Shown: positions 45,390-55,083 of the stretch, piece after piece
How positions within the stretch are numbered: the stretch's first letter is position 1
Layout of the letters: the number at the start of each line of letters is the position of its first letter
NCBI GenBank assembly: GCA_902591775.1
Contig: CACJBW010000006.1
Location: 1 to 57,572 of the forward strand
Reading direction: 5' to 3'
DNA length: 57,572 nt
Source: an uncultured Pelagibacteraceae bacterium
GTDB lineage: Bacteria > Pseudomonadota > Alphaproteobacteria > Pelagibacterales > Pelagibacteraceae
Translations under genes and position numbers: made by a program
Notes under the pieces: generated by a model
The model's database searches: none
What the model saw: only the letters and a program-made list of their open reading frames with translations
Told to the model about the DNA's origin: nothing

Positions 45390-46064
45390 TTATTTCAACA
45401 AATTAACAAAATCATTTCTTGAAGAAGGATAATTCTTGTTATTAGGTTTGATAATTGTTTTATCCAAAAAATCACCAACTATGGAAAAGCCATTGTATAT
45501 ATCTTTTAAATTATCAGGGCTGAAGTTTTTATCAATTAGAAAATTGGGTATGATTTTTTGACTTGTGTCTACAATATATTTGGTTTGACCATTTATGCTT
45601 TTATCAACCACGTAATCTTTAAAGTTAATATCGTATCCTACAGACTTTAATATATTTAGTTCTAAATACAAAAATTCAACTAGCCAAGTATCATGTTCAA
45701 TTATTTTGAATAATTTTTCTAAAAGATTATAAATTTCAACATTATTCTCATTTTCGACTGTAAGAATTTTAATTAAATTCATGCAATAAATAATACAAAA
45801 TAATTTTTTTTTATTTTCCAAATAAACAGGCGTTTTAATTTCATCTATTTCAACCTTTAGATAACCAAGCCTACCATCCTCTCTTAGTTTTGAATTTATG
45901 TGAAATTTATTGCCTATTAATAAATAACTCTTAATCTTTTTTGAAGTTGAGCCAAAAATTACACCAACTATTTTTCCATTATTTTCAGTGTAGAATTCAG
46001 CTATTGATGAATTTTCATTATATTTGTTCAAAGACAACAAATATCCTTTATCTTGCCAATTCAT
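45390..46064 (-). CDS. recO: DNA repair protein RecO
   Basis: A 224-residue OB-fold protein of the RecFOR recombination pathway. The N-terminus MNWQDKGYLLSLNKYNENSSI is the RecO pattern, followed by FGSTSKKIKSYLLIGN, an OB-type block, and a helical C-terminal domain. No zinc cysteines are seen. It directly follows rnc with a 4-nt overlap; the era gene usually between them is absent here. Confidence 0.85.
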   Translation of the reverse strand: MNWQDKGYLLSLNKYNENSSIAEFYTENNGKIVGVIFGSTSKKIKSYLLIGNKFHINSKLREDGRLGYLKVEIDEIKTPVYLENKKKLFCIIYCMNLIKILTVENENNVEIYNLLEKLFKIIEHDTWLVEFLYLELNILKSVGYDINFKDYVVDKSINGQTKYIVDTSQKIIPNFLIDKNFSPDNLKDIYNGFSIVGDFLDKTIIKPNNKNYPSSRNDFVNLLK

Positions 46065-46726
46065 TTCTGATAAATTTTTTTAAGAAGTTCTGAAGCTGCA
46101 GTTTGCTCTGCATTTTTCTTTGATGATCCTATTGCGTAAACATATGTGCTATTTTTAAGTTTAACGCCAACTTTAAAATTTGGTTTATGTCTTGGACCTG
46201 TATTAGAGATTAACTTATAAATAGGTAATATTTTATAATTTTTTAAAGAGTATTCTTGAAGTTGTGTTTTAGCATCAATAAAAGTAGTTTCTGCTTCATT
46301 TATTAAATTATTCCACAGTTTTAGAATAAAACTTTTAGAAACTTCAAAACCTTTATCTAAATAAATAGCCCCAATTAATGCCTCACAACAATCAGAAATA
46401 ATTTTATTTTCAACTATATTTTTGCTCGTCTTAGAATTGCCTGTAATTACAAATTCTTTAAGGTTTAATGAATTTCCAATTTCTAGACATTTATTTTTAT
46501 TTACTAAAGAAGCTAATTTTTTATCTAAAGACCCTACTTTTTCATTAGGATAAAGTTCATACAATTTTTTTGAAACAACAAGTCCTAGTACTCTATCTCC
46601 TAAAAATTCAAGATTTTCATAATTATTATTTGGATCATGGCTTTTATGAGTAATAGCTTGCAAAAGTATTTGCTCATCTTTGAAATTTATTTTAATCTTT
46701 TTTTGAAGGTTTTTAAGAGTGCTCAT
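46061..46726 (-). CDS. rnc: Ribonuclease III
   Basis: A 221-residue double-strand-specific endonuclease. The catalytic signature ENLEFLGDRVLGLVV has the Glu/Asp metal ligands, SDCCEALIGAIYLDKGF has the second Asp/Glu, and the C-terminal dsRBD spans about 155-220 (TQLQEYSLKNYKILP ... GSSKKNAEQTAASELLKKI). It processes rRNA precursors. It is in the lepB-rnc-recO operon. Confidence 0.95.
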   Translation of the reverse strand: MSTLKNLQKKIKINFKDEQILLQAITHKSHDPNNNYENLEFLGDRVLGLVVSKKLYELYPNEKVGSLDKKLASLVNKNKCLEIGNSLNLKEFVITGNSKTSKNIVENKIISDCCEALIGAIYLDKGFEVSKSFILKLWNNLINEAETTFIDAKTQLQEYSLKNYKILPIYKLISNTGPRHKPNFKVGVKLKNSTYVYAIGSSKKNAEQTAASELLKKIYQK

Positions 46727-46728
46727 AA

Positions 46729-47457
46729 TTAATCAATAAATTTGAAAAATCTATTTAACCTTAATATTTCATTCCAATTCCAAAATTTAACAATACTTCC
46801 TACAAATGGATCTGATGAAAAAAATAATATTTGAGCTTTACCCACAAGATTATTTTTATGGACATATCCAACTTCAGATAAAAATCTGCTATCTTTTGAG
46901 CAATCTCTATTATCTCCTAAGAAAAATAAATGATCTTTTGGAACTAGGTATTTATCTGTGTTAGCAAAAGTAATATCTGTTCTGTATGATGCTAAATAAA
47001 CTTTACCGTTTGGAAGTTTTTCTTCAAATGTGTTAACTTTTATTTTTGATTTACCACAATAATTAGTGATATTTTTTGATTTAATTGTTTTTAAAATTTG
47101 ATTTCCATTAAGGTAAAGATCACCATTAATAAATTGAATTGTATCACCTGGTAAACCAATAACACGCTTTATATAGTCAGTTCTATTATCTGCTGGCGTT
47201 TTAAACACAGCAACATCACCTCTTTTAGGATTACCAGTTAAAATACGATTTTCAAAAATAGGTGGGCTAAATGGGAATGAATGCTTACTATAACCATATG
47301 TGAATTTAGTTACAAAAAGTCTATCGCCAACTAATAAATTTGGTTCCATAGATGATGAAGGAATATAAAAAGGTTGCAACAAAATAGATCTAATTAAGAC
47401 TGCAATGATAAGTGCATAAATTATAGTTTTAAGATTTTCAATTATTATTTTTTTCAT
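46729..47457 (-). CDS. lepB: Signal peptidase I
   Basis: A 242-residue inner-membrane protease that removes signal peptides. One N-terminal helix (about 8-24), nucleophile Ser 36 in PSSSMEP and general-base Lys 97 in YIKRVIGLPGD, then FFLGDNRDCSKDSR near the end. The start overlaps acpS by 20 nt and it is followed by rnc, typical of alphaproteobacteria. Confidence 0.95.
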   Translation of the reverse strand: MKKIIIENLKTIIYALIIAVLIRSILLQPFYIPSSSMEPNLLVGDRLFVTKFTYGYSKHSFPFSPPIFENRILTGNPKRGDVAVFKTPADNRTDYIKRVIGLPGDTIQFINGDLYLNGNQILKTIKSKNITNYCGKSKIKVNTFEEKLPNGKVYLASYRTDITFANTDKYLVPKDHLFFLGDNRDCSKDSRFLSEVGYVHKNNLVGKAQILFFSSDPFVGSIVKFWNWNEILRLNRFFKFID

Positions 47458-47842
47458 ATTTTTTATCTATAACAACAAAAGCTATTGAATAATCTTTCTC
47501 ATCTGAAAGTGATAAAAAGACTTTATATTTTTGTATTTTAAATTTTTTTTGCAGAAAATTGTTTAATTTTTTTGATAGTGAGATATATGGCTTTCCATTC
47601 TTATAATTCTTAATTTCTATATCTATAAAATTTATATTTGATCTAAAGCCGGTCCCTATTGCTTTAACAAATGCCTCTTTTGCAGCAAATCTTTTTGCAT
47701 AAAAATTAATTTTATTTTTTAATTTTTTTCCCTGTTGAATTTCTTTTTCTGTAAAAATTCTATTTAAAAAACCTTTGATTTTTAATGAATTATTTATTCT
47801 ACTATTTTTAATAATATCAACACCATTTCCTATTATTTGCAT
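47438..47842 (-). CDS. acpS: Holo-[acyl-carrier-protein] synthase
   Basis: A 134-residue phosphopantetheinyl transferase activating acyl carrier protein. NGVDIIKNSRI contains the metal-binding Asp, RFAAKEAFVKAIGTGF the Glu/Lys active-site helix, and GKPYISLS, SLSDEKDYSIAFVV are conserved. It overlaps pdxJ by one base and lepB by 20. Confidence 0.94.
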   Translation of the reverse strand: MQIIGNGVDIIKNSRINNSLKIKGFLNRIFTEKEIQQGKKLKNKINFYAKRFAAKEAFVKAIGTGFRSNINFIDIEIKNYKNGKPYISLSKKLNNFLQKKFKIQKYKVFLSLSDEKDYSIAFVVIDKKYEKNNN

Positions 47843-48561
47843 TATCTTAATATTTTAACAAATTGTTTAACTACTTTTGTGATGCTGTACGAGACAGCCT
47901 CTCCTATTATAAAATGGCCTATATTAAATTCCTTAATTTGTTTTATCTTATTTAGTATTTTTGTTGTCTTGTAGTCCATGCCATGTCCAGCATGTACCTC
48001 TAAACCTATATTATTTGCATAAATGGCACATTTTTTAATTTTAGTTAGTTCTCTGGAGTAATTTTTGTTCTGTTTTATTTGATTAGAAATCTTACCTGTA
48101 TGTATCTCTATACATTTACTTCCTAGAGTTTTTGATAATTTTATATCTTGAAGAGATGGATTTATAAATAAACTAGTTCTAATATTATTTCTATTAAATA
48201 TTTCTAATATTTTTTTAATTTTATTCTTATTTTTTTTTAAATTTAATCCACCTTCTGTGGTAATTTCATTTCTTTTTTCAGGCACGAGACAAATGAAGGA
48301 AGGTTTATTTTTAAGTGCTATTTTGACCATTTTTAGGTCTGAAGCTATTTCCAAATTAATAGGAATTAATTTGTTAGATGATAGGATTTTTAAATCAATA
48401 TCTTTTATATGTCTTCTATCCTCTCTTAAATGAACAGTAATTGAATCTGCGCCAGCCTTTAAAACATCTAAAGCTACAGTATAAGGATCAGGATGTTTTT
48501 CACCTCTAGCATTTCTCAAAGTTGCAACATGGTCTATGTTTACGCCAAGTCTTTTTTTCAT
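47842..48561 (-). CDS. pdxJ: Pyridoxine 5'-phosphate synthase
   Basis: A 239-residue TIM-barrel enzyme, last step of the DXP-dependent vitamin B6 route. It begins RLGVNIDHVATLRNARG, then HPDPYTVALDVLKAGADSITVHLREDRRHI, ending NIGHFIIGEAVSY. It supplies PLP to the many PLP enzymes in the window. It overlaps pyrE by 4 nt. Confidence 0.95.
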   Translation of the reverse strand: MKKRLGVNIDHVATLRNARGEKHPDPYTVALDVLKAGADSITVHLREDRRHIKDIDLKILSSNKLIPINLEIASDLKMVKIALKNKPSFICLVPEKRNEITTEGGLNLKKNKNKIKKILEIFNRNNIRTSLFINPSLQDIKLSKTLGSKCIEIHTGKISNQIKQNKNYSRELTKIKKCAIYANNIGLEVHAGHGMDYKTTKILNKIKQIKEFNIGHFIIGEAVSYSITKVVKQFVKILR

Positions 48562-49148
48562 TTTAAAAATCTACTTCCGGGTTTGGTAATTGGTATTTTC
48601 TTTAAAATCTCAGGAATATTTTTTTCTTTAAAAGTTGGAATTTTTAATTTGACTTGTGAAATAATTTTTTTTCTTTTTATTTTTAAAGTTTGTTTGTTAG
48701 ATCTGTCAATTAAGCATGCAAATCCTAATAAAATTGCTCCAGATTTTTTTATTAATTTTGCACACTCTAAACTTGATTTTCCTGTAGTTATAACATCTTC
48801 AATAATTAAAACTCTCGATTTTTTTTTTATATAAAAGCCTCTTCTTAACTTAAAATTTCCCTCGACACGCTCACAAAAAATTGTTTCTTTTTTTAAAACT
48901 CTACCAATCTCATAACCAATTACAATTCCACCCATTGCTGGTGAAAGAATTAAATCAATATTTTTAAATGTTTTTTTTATTTTGCTAGCTAAAGATTTAG
49001 TAAATTTTTCAGATTTATTCGGAAAACTTAATAATTTAGCACATTGTATATAAGAAGGTGAATGTAATCCAGATGACAATACAAAATGTCCATCTAACAA
49101 AGCGTTAGTTTTTCTTAAAACTGCTAAAGAGTTTTTTAAAGAAAGCAT
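48558..49148 (-). CDS. pyrE: Orotate phosphoribosyltransferase
   Basis: A 196-residue enzyme making orotidine 5'-phosphate. The start LLDGHFVLSSGLHSPSYIQC and the PRPP motif VLIIEDVITTGKSSLE are diagnostic. The start codon lies inside the end of spoT (44-nt overlap); this is the only ATG before the conserved block. pyrE-pdxJ-acpS is the usual order. Confidence 0.93.
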   Translation of the reverse strand: MLSLKNSLAVLRKTNALLDGHFVLSSGLHSPSYIQCAKLLSFPNKSEKFTKSLASKIKKTFKNIDLILSPAMGGIVIGYEIGRVLKKETIFCERVEGNFKLRRGFYIKKKSRVLIIEDVITTGKSSLECAKLIKKSGAILLGFACLIDRSNKQTLKIKRKKIISQVKLKIPTFKEKNIPEILKKIPITKPGSRFLK

Positions 49149-50847
49149 ATTTTTTATTTTTATGTCTAATAATTTTAAATTTATATTCTTTTTGTTTTAG
49201 TTCACTTATCAGTTTTGTAAAGTTCTTAAGATCGTGTATGATTAAATTAAATTTGAAATTAATCCTTCCATTGAGCTTTTCTACCATTTCTACGCTTGAA
49301 ATATTAACAAAGTTTTCACCGATCATTGTAGTTACATCCCCCATTTTTCCAGGTTCGTCTGGAAGAGAAATCCAAAGTGTAGTATTGTATCTTTTTTCCT
49401 TAATCGGTTTGCTGTTTTCACGGTACTGCCAATAACGTCTAATTGCTGCTCTTGCTTTTCCTGTTTTTGTACTAGTCAACCAATGTAGAGAGGGAGAGGC
49501 TTTTTTAGATGTTACAATCTTAACAACATCGCCATTCCTTAATATTGATTGTAAAGCACTTTCTTTGCCGTTTATTTCGCAACCAACAGCAGCATCTCCT
49601 ATTTGCGTATGGACTGCATAGGCAAAATCTATAGGCGTAGCATTTTTAGGTAACTTAATAATTGATCCTTTTGGAGTAAAACAGAAGGCGTTTTCTTGAA
49701 ACATTTGAAGTTTTGTATATTCGTATGAGTCATCTGGATTTTCGTTTTTGTCTATAATTTCTACTAAATCTGCTAACCAATCATATTCCTTCCAAGTTAA
49801 AGAATTAAATTTTTCAGATGATTTATATTTCCAATGAGAAGCAATACCTCTTTCTGCAAATTCATGCATTTGTTTTGTTCTTAATTGGATTTCAATTGGT
49901 CTTTTATTTGGTCCAATAATTGCGGTGTGTAATGATTGATATTTATTGATCTTTGGTGATGAAATATAATCTTTAAATTTACCTGGTATACAATTCCATT
50001 TACTATGAAAAATTCCTAAAGCTTTATAGCAATCATCAATATTATCTAAAATAATTCTAAAACCAATTATGTCTGTTATTTGCTCAAGAGAAGTTCTTTT
50101 TTTTTGAATTTTTCTCCAAATTGAAAAAGGAGTTTTTTCTCTTCCAACTATTTTTGGATCTATATTTTTAATTTTAAGTATTTCAGAAAATTCATCAGAA
50201 ATATTATTGAAATTTATAAGATTGTTTTCTTTGATTTTGTCTAATCTGTCTTTTATTAATTTTCTTGCATCTTCATTTAAAACTTCAAAAGAAAGATCTT
50301 CTAACTCATCCCTTATACGATGCATCCCCATTCTGTCTGCAAGTGGAGCATAAATTTCCATAGTTTCTTTTGCTTTTCTAATCTGCTTTTCTTTATTAAC
50401 AACTTTAATAGTACGCATATTGTGAAGTCTATCAGCCAACTTTACCAATAAAACTCGAATATCTTTAGATGTAGCAAGTATTAATTTTCTAAAATTTTCT
50501 GCTTTAGAATTTGATATAGCTTGATTTTCAAACACTGAGATTTTTGTAACACCGTCTACTAAATCAGCAACCTCTTTTCCAAATTCTGCCTCTATAGTGT
50601 TGTAAGTAGCATGAGTATCTTCTATTGTATCATGAAGTAACCCAGTGGCTATAGTTGCACTGTCTAGTTTTAACTCAGTTAAAATATTTGCAACTGCTAT
50701 TGGATGAATAATATATGGAGAGCCCTCGTCTCTTTTTTGTTTTTCATGAGCCTTTAAAGCAAAATCATAAGCTTTTGACAAAGTTTCTGGATTAAGAAAC
50801 TTATTATAATTTTTTACCTTATTGATTAATTCTTCAGATTTAAGCAT
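49105..50847 (-). CDS. spoT: Bifunctional (p)ppGpp synthetase/hydrolase (Rsh)
   Basis: A 580-residue alarmone enzyme. The HD hydrolase domain has GLLHDTIEDTHATYNTIE and LLVKLADRLHNMRTI. The synthetase domain has FSIWRKIQKKR, ITDIIGFRIIL, PGKFKDYISSPK and KYQSLHTAIIGP. The TGS domain follows (CFTPKGSIIKLPKNATPIDFA) and then a short ACT-like tail (about 505-570). The family is usually 700 or more residues, so the C-terminal regulatory part is compact. It is the single Rsh gene seen here. Confidence 0.93.
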   Translation of the reverse strand: MLKSEELINKVKNYNKFLNPETLSKAYDFALKAHEKQKRDEGSPYIIHPIAVANILTELKLDSATIATGLLHDTIEDTHATYNTIEAEFGKEVADLVDGVTKISVFENQAISNSKAENFRKLILATSKDIRVLLVKLADRLHNMRTIKVVNKEKQIRKAKETMEIYAPLADRMGMHRIRDELEDLSFEVLNEDARKLIKDRLDKIKENNLINFNNISDEFSEILKIKNIDPKIVGREKTPFSIWRKIQKKRTSLEQITDIIGFRIILDNIDDCYKALGIFHSKWNCIPGKFKDYISSPKINKYQSLHTAIIGPNKRPIEIQLRTKQMHEFAERGIASHWKYKSSEKFNSLTWKEYDWLADLVEIIDKNENPDDSYEYTKLQMFQENAFCFTPKGSIIKLPKNATPIDFAYAVHTQIGDAAVGCEINGKESALQSILRNGDVVKIVTSKKASPSLHWLTSTKTGKARAAIRRYWQYRENSKPIKEKRYNTTLWISLPDEPGKMGDVTTMIGENFVNISSVEMVEKLNGRINFKFNLIIHDLKNFTKLISELKQKEYKFKIIRHKNKKYAFFKKLFSSFKKN

Positions 50848-50866
50848 TACTATTTATATCATTTTA

Positions 50867-51394
50867 TTAGGCAATTTTAATACCCAATAACTGATCAGAG
50901 GTTAAATTTGACATTAAAATGACTATATTTTTATTAAGTTTAGGATGAACCCAATCTTTATCTAATTCATATAAAGGAAACAGAACAAAATTTCTATTAT
51001 GCATTCTTTTATGTGGAATATTTAATTTATGATTTCCAAGTTTTCTATGTGTAATTTTGCCATTATAATCAATTATATCAATATCACATACTCTTGGGTG
51101 ATTTCTTTTTGACTTAATTCTACCTAATTTTTTTTCGATTTTTTTAATTTTTAAAAATAGTTTGGTTAAATTTAATTTTGTCTCAATCAATATGATAGAA
51201 TTTATAAAGTCGGGATAATTTTCATTTGGCCAGGATTTTGTACTATAAAATTTTGATTTTTTCTTTACAAGAATTCCCTCTTTTTGGATTAAGTCTATAC
51301 TTTTGTTTAGATTATTTTTCTTGTCTCCAAGATTAGAACCTAGCGCCAAATATGCTAAATTAACTTGATTTTCTAATATATCTTGCTTTTTCAC
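50867..51394 (-). CDS. folK: 2-amino-4-hydroxy-6-hydroxymethyldihydropteridine pyrophosphokinase
   Basis: A 175-residue folate-pathway kinase. [30 protein letters not shown] (metal-binding D-x-D) and [20 protein letters not shown] match FolK. The gene overlaps smpB by 35 nt and lies 20 bases before spoT; the rpoZ gene common at this place in alphaproteobacteria is absent. Confidence 0.9.
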   Translation of the reverse strand: MKKQDILENQVNLAYLALGSNLGDKKNNLNKSIDLIQKEGILVKKKSKFYSTKSWPNENYPDFINSIILIETKLNLTKLFLKIKKIEKKLGRIKSKRNHPRVCDIDIIDYNGKITHRKLGNHKLNIPHKRMHNRNFVLFPLYELDKDWVHPKLNKNIVILMSNLTSDQLLGIKIA

Positions 51395-51830
51395 GGTTCC
51401 AATCTCTAGTTTTTTTTGTCAGTCTTTTATCAAATTGTTTTTTGCCTTTTGCTACTGCAATCTCTAATTTTGCCTTGCCCTTTTTAAAATACATTTTTGT
51501 TGGAACAATAGTCAAACCATCTTCATGAATTCTGCCAATAATTTTATTTATTTCTCTTTTATTTAATAATAGTTTTCTTTCAGAGTAAGGGTTATGGTTT
51601 GAATAACTCGCTTGTTTATAGATAGGTATATGGGAATTAATCAAAAAAATTTCTCCCTCTTTATCTACAGCATATGAGTCAGCTATATTAATTTTACCTA
51701 ATCTTACTGATTTTATTTCAGATCCCTTTAAAACAATACCAGCTTCAAATACTTCTTTAAAAAAATAATTAAATGATGCTTTTCTATTAATTGTAATAAT
51801 TTTTAAACCAGGAATGGTTTTTTTATTCAT
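51360..51830 (-). CDS. smpB: SsrA-binding protein SmpB
   Basis: A 156-residue protein that delivers tmRNA to stalled ribosomes. Sequence landmarks are [52 protein letters not shown], and the basic C-terminal tail with [12 protein letters not shown]. Its presence implies a tmRNA gene somewhere in the genome. It overlaps dapA by 8 nt. Confidence 0.95.
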   Translation of the reverse strand: MNKKTIPGLKIITINRKASFNYFFKEVFEAGIVLKGSEIKSVRLGKINIADSYAVDKEGEIFLINSHIPIYKQASYSNHNPYSERKLLLNKREINKIIGRIHEDGLTIVPTKMYFKKGKAKLEIAVAKGKKQFDKRLTKKTRDWNREKARYIRKSS

Positions 51831-52710
51831 TAATTAATTTGGCAGATAAAAGTGCTTTTTTCACCTCAGCTTTTGTTGGTTCTAAAACTGTTACTAAAGG
51901 TAATCTCACATTATCATCACAGAGACCGATCAATTTGGCTGCATATTTAACTGGTGATGGATTACTCTCAATAAACAAAGATTTGTGAACAGGCTGAAGA
52001 ATTTTATCTATCTCTTTTGCTTTTTTTTGCACATCTTTATTTTCTGATTTTGAAAATTTTTGCATATCAGAACACATTTTAGGAGCTATATTGGCGGTAA
52101 CAGAAATACATCCCACTCCCCCTCTTTTATTATACTCATAAGCAAGACCGTCTTCTCCTGTTAGTTGGATAAATTCATTTCCAATTTTTTTGAAGGTTTC
52201 ATCTACTCTATTCAAATCACCAGTTGCATCTTTAACTCCAACTATGTTCTTGAGCTCAAATAACCTTGCCATTGTGTCTACTGTCATATCAATAACTGAT
52301 CTGCCAGGAATATTATAAATTATAATTGGTATGCCACATTTGTCATTTATGGCCTTGTAATGCTGATATAAGCCCTCCTGAGTAGGTTTATTATAATAGG
52401 GTGTAACCACCAAGGCGCCATCTGCTCCAGCTTTTTCTGCGTGTTCTGTGAGTGATATCGCCTCTGACGTAGAATTTGATCCAGTGCCTGCAATTACAGG
52501 AATTTTTCCTTTAGCTTCTTGTATGCATAACTCTATAACTTTTTCATGTTCTCTATGTGAAAGAGTTGGAGACTCACCCGTTGTACCAGCTGGAACAAGT
52601 CCATTTGTTCCATTTTCTAAATGAAAATTAATAATTTTTATATAAGTTTCCTCATCAAGACTATCGCCTTTAAATGGTGTTACTAAAGCTACATTTGAAC
52701 CTTTAAACAT
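51823..52710 (-). CDS. dapA: 4-hydroxy-tetrahydrodipicolinate synthase
   Basis: A 295-residue class I aldolase condensing pyruvate with aspartate semialdehyde for lysine and diaminopimelate. [49 protein letters not shown] (catalytic Tyr) and [13 protein letters not shown] with Schiff-base Lys are visible. It is the first gene of the minus-strand operon down to recO and divergent from the transglycosylase gene. Confidence 0.95.
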   Translation of the reverse strand: MFKGSNVALVTPFKGDSLDEETYIKIINFHLENGTNGLVPAGTTGESPTLSHREHEKVIELCIQEAKGKIPVIAGTGSNSTSEAISLTEHAEKAGADGALVVTPYYNKPTQEGLYQHYKAINDKCGIPIIIYNIPGRSVIDMTVDTMARLFELKNIVGVKDATGDLNRVDETFKKIGNEFIQLTGEDGLAYEYNKRGGVGCISVTANIAPKMCSDMQKFSKSENKDVQKKAKEIDKILQPVHKSLFIESNPSPVKYAAKLIGLCDDNVRLPLVTVLEPTKAEVKKALLSAKLINE

Positions 52711-52737
52711 AAATATTTATATCATAAGTTATTAAAA

Positions 52738-54924
52738 ATGATTTTTAGAAAATCTATATTACTACTAACAACTATATTTTTTTTTAGCTTTTTTCAATCA
52801 TCATATTCAAATGAAATAATAATACCTAAGAAAAAACCTACATTTAAAAATCAGATAGTAATACCCCCGTTGAAACCTGGAACATTTGATGAAAAACAAA
52901 GTTTAAAAGATGATAAAGATTTACCTAAAGAGATATTTGGAATTTTATTACCTCCAAAAAAACCACTTGTTGTAAAAAAACAGTTATTAAGAACTGCAAA
53001 AAAAACAAAATATTATAGTGAGAGAGATTTTGAATATGCAAAACAAGCAATTAGATTTATGGAAAAATCTAATTGGAAAGATGCAAAAAATACAGCAAAA
53101 AAAGCTAGAGCTGAATCCATATATGATTTCATTGAATGGAGACATCTACTTACTTCAGGAAATAGGGCAACTTTCTATGAATATAAAAGGTTTATCGAAA
53201 GAGTTAAGGATTATCCAAGATTTGATAGAATTAAATATCTTGCTGAACACAAAATAAATTTACAAAACCATTCTTCTACAGAAATCATTAATTGGTTTCA
53301 AAGCAACGAGCCATTAAGTGGATATGGAAAAATGATGTTAGGTGAAAGTTTGATAAAAATTGGTAAATCGGGGGAAGGTATTAAACTAGTCAAAGAAGGT
53401 TTTGTAAATGCTGACTTAAATACAAATAGTCTAAAATATTTTAGAAAAAAATTTAAAAATTTTTTAGATACTTCAGATTATATCAAACGAGCAGATTATT
53501 ATGCTTGGGAAGGTAAACACTGGGACCTTAAAAGAATTATTAGATATTTACCAAAGGATTATCAATTACTTTATACAGCTAGACAAATATTGATAAGTAG
53601 AGGCTATGGTGTTGATGAGGCAATAAAAAAAGTACCACAAAAATTAAAAAATGATCCTGGTCTAAAATATGACAGATTAAAATGGAGACGGAAAAAAGGT
53701 CGTGTAGATAGTTCATTAGAAATATTAAATGATATTCAAAATACAAAAAAATATTTAGTTAGACCTGATAAATGGTGGAAAGAAAGATCAATAATTGGAA
53801 GATCTTTATTATATAAAAGAAAATATAATACTGCTTATAAAGTAGTTTCAAAACATGCAATGTCAGAGGGCCCCGAATATGCTGAGGCCGAATGGATGAG
53901 CGGCTGGATAGCATTGAGTTTTTTAAAAAAACCTGAGCTGGCAGAAAAGCATTTTAAAAATTTTTATTACAGTGTTAACTACCCAATAAGTCTTTCAAGA
54001 GGTGCTTACTGGTTAGGAAGAACTTATGAAAAAATTGGTGATAAAGAAAATTCTAACAAATGGTATTTTGAAGGATCGAATTATTTAACAACTTATTATG
54101 GTCAACTTTCACATATGAAAGTTAAACCGCAAGAAAAATTTGAGTTAGATAAATTAATGTTTGTTGATGATAAATATGAGCAAGAATTTTATCTAAAAAA
54201 ACTTGTCGCAATTGTGGATCTACTTGATTATTTAAACAAAGATAAATACACCAAACATATATTAAGACATTTAGCTAATGATAATATAGAAAAGGGAAGC
54301 GAGGTTTTGGCTGCGAAACTGGCGTCCGATATCTCACGGTTTGATTTTGCAATACAAGTTTCTAAAATAGCATCATATCAAAAAAGATTTCATAACCAAT
54401 TTAATTACCCAATCATGAGTGTGCCAAAATTTGTTGGAGGCAGGAAGATTCCTGATCCAGCTTTAATATTATCAATTATAAGACAGGAAAGTGAATTTGA
54501 TACTTCGGCTAGAAGCAGAGTTGGTGCTCAAGGATTAATGCAGCTTATGCCATACACTGCTAAAACAGTTTCAAAACAAGCTAAACTTGGTTACTCTAAA
54601 TCAAAATTAACAACCGACCCTGAATATAATATAAATTTAGGATCTCATTATATAGCTGGATTGATTAGTAATTATAAAGGCTCCTACCCTTTTGCTACAG
54701 CTGCTTATAATGCAGGACCCAAAAGAGTTAAGCACTGGAAGAAATTAAACAAGGATCCCCAAAAAAAACAAATAGATTATGTGGATTGGATTGAGCTAAT
54801 AAAATTTAAAGAAACCAGAAATTACGTTCAAAGAGTTTTAGAAAATTATAATGTTTATAGGTACATATTGTCTCAAAAACCAATTTACCTCAGCGATTTT
54901 TTTAAAAATAAGCCACTATATTAA
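52738..54924 (+). CDS. slt: Soluble lytic murein transglycosylase (Slt family)
   Basis: A 728-residue periplasmic enzyme. A signal peptide ends near SSYSNE, then a proline/lysine-rich linker, a long superhelical U-shaped region (about 95-560) and a C-terminal SLT domain: ILSIIRQESEFDTSARSRVGAQGLMQLMP with catalytic Glu about 586, LGSHYIAGLI, PFATAAYNAGPKRVKHW. It is the second transglycosylase of the window and unrelated in family to mltB. The stop abuts a convergent tRNA. Confidence 0.92.
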   Translation: MIFRKSILLLTTIFFFSFFQSSYSNEIIIPKKKPTFKNQIVIPPLKPGTFDEKQSLKDDKDLPKEIFGILLPPKKPLVVKKQLLRTAKKTKYYSERDFEYAKQAIRFMEKSNWKDAKNTAKKARAESIYDFIEWRHLLTSGNRATFYEYKRFIERVKDYPRFDRIKYLAEHKINLQNHSSTEIINWFQSNEPLSGYGKMMLGESLIKIGKSGEGIKLVKEGFVNADLNTNSLKYFRKKFKNFLDTSDYIKRADYYAWEGKHWDLKRIIRYLPKDYQLLYTARQILISRGYGVDEAIKKVPQKLKNDPGLKYDRLKWRRKKGRVDSSLEILNDIQNTKKYLVRPDKWWKERSIIGRSLLYKRKYNTAYKVVSKHAMSEGPEYAEAEWMSGWIALSFLKKPELAEKHFKNFYYSVNYPISLSRGAYWLGRTYEKIGDKENSNKWYFEGSNYLTTYYGQLSHMKVKPQEKFELDKLMFVDDKYEQEFYLKKLVAIVDLLDYLNKDKYTKHILRHLANDNIEKGSEVLAAKLASDISRFDFAIQVSKIASYQKRFHNQFNYPIMSVPKFVGGRKIPDPALILSIIRQESEFDTSARSRVGAQGLMQLMPYTAKTVSKQAKLGYSKSKLTTDPEYNINLGSHYIAGLISNYKGSYPFATAAYNAGPKRVKHWKKLNKDPQKKQIDYVDWIELIKFKETRNYVQRVLENYNVYRYILSQKPIYLSDFFKNKPLY

Positions 54925-55019
54925 TGGCGGAAGGAGAGGGATTCGAACCCTCGGTACACCTTTTCAAGCGTACGGCGGTTTAGCAAACCGCTGGTTTCAA
55001 CCAGCTCACCCATCCTTCC
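54925..55019 (-). tRNA. tRNA-Ser (anticodon GCU)
   Basis: A 95-nt class II tRNA on the minus strand: acceptor stem GGAAGGA/TCCTTCC, discriminator G with encoded CCA, anticodon loop TTGCTAA (GCU), a long variable arm and T arm GAGGGTTCGAATCCCTC. It decodes AGU/AGC. Its CCA end is directly adjacent to the slt stop codon. Confidence 0.96.
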
Positions 55020-55083
55020 GTATGTAGATGTGTAACTTGAAATCATTGAATATTCAATATTAATCAAGTAATTTCTGGCAATT

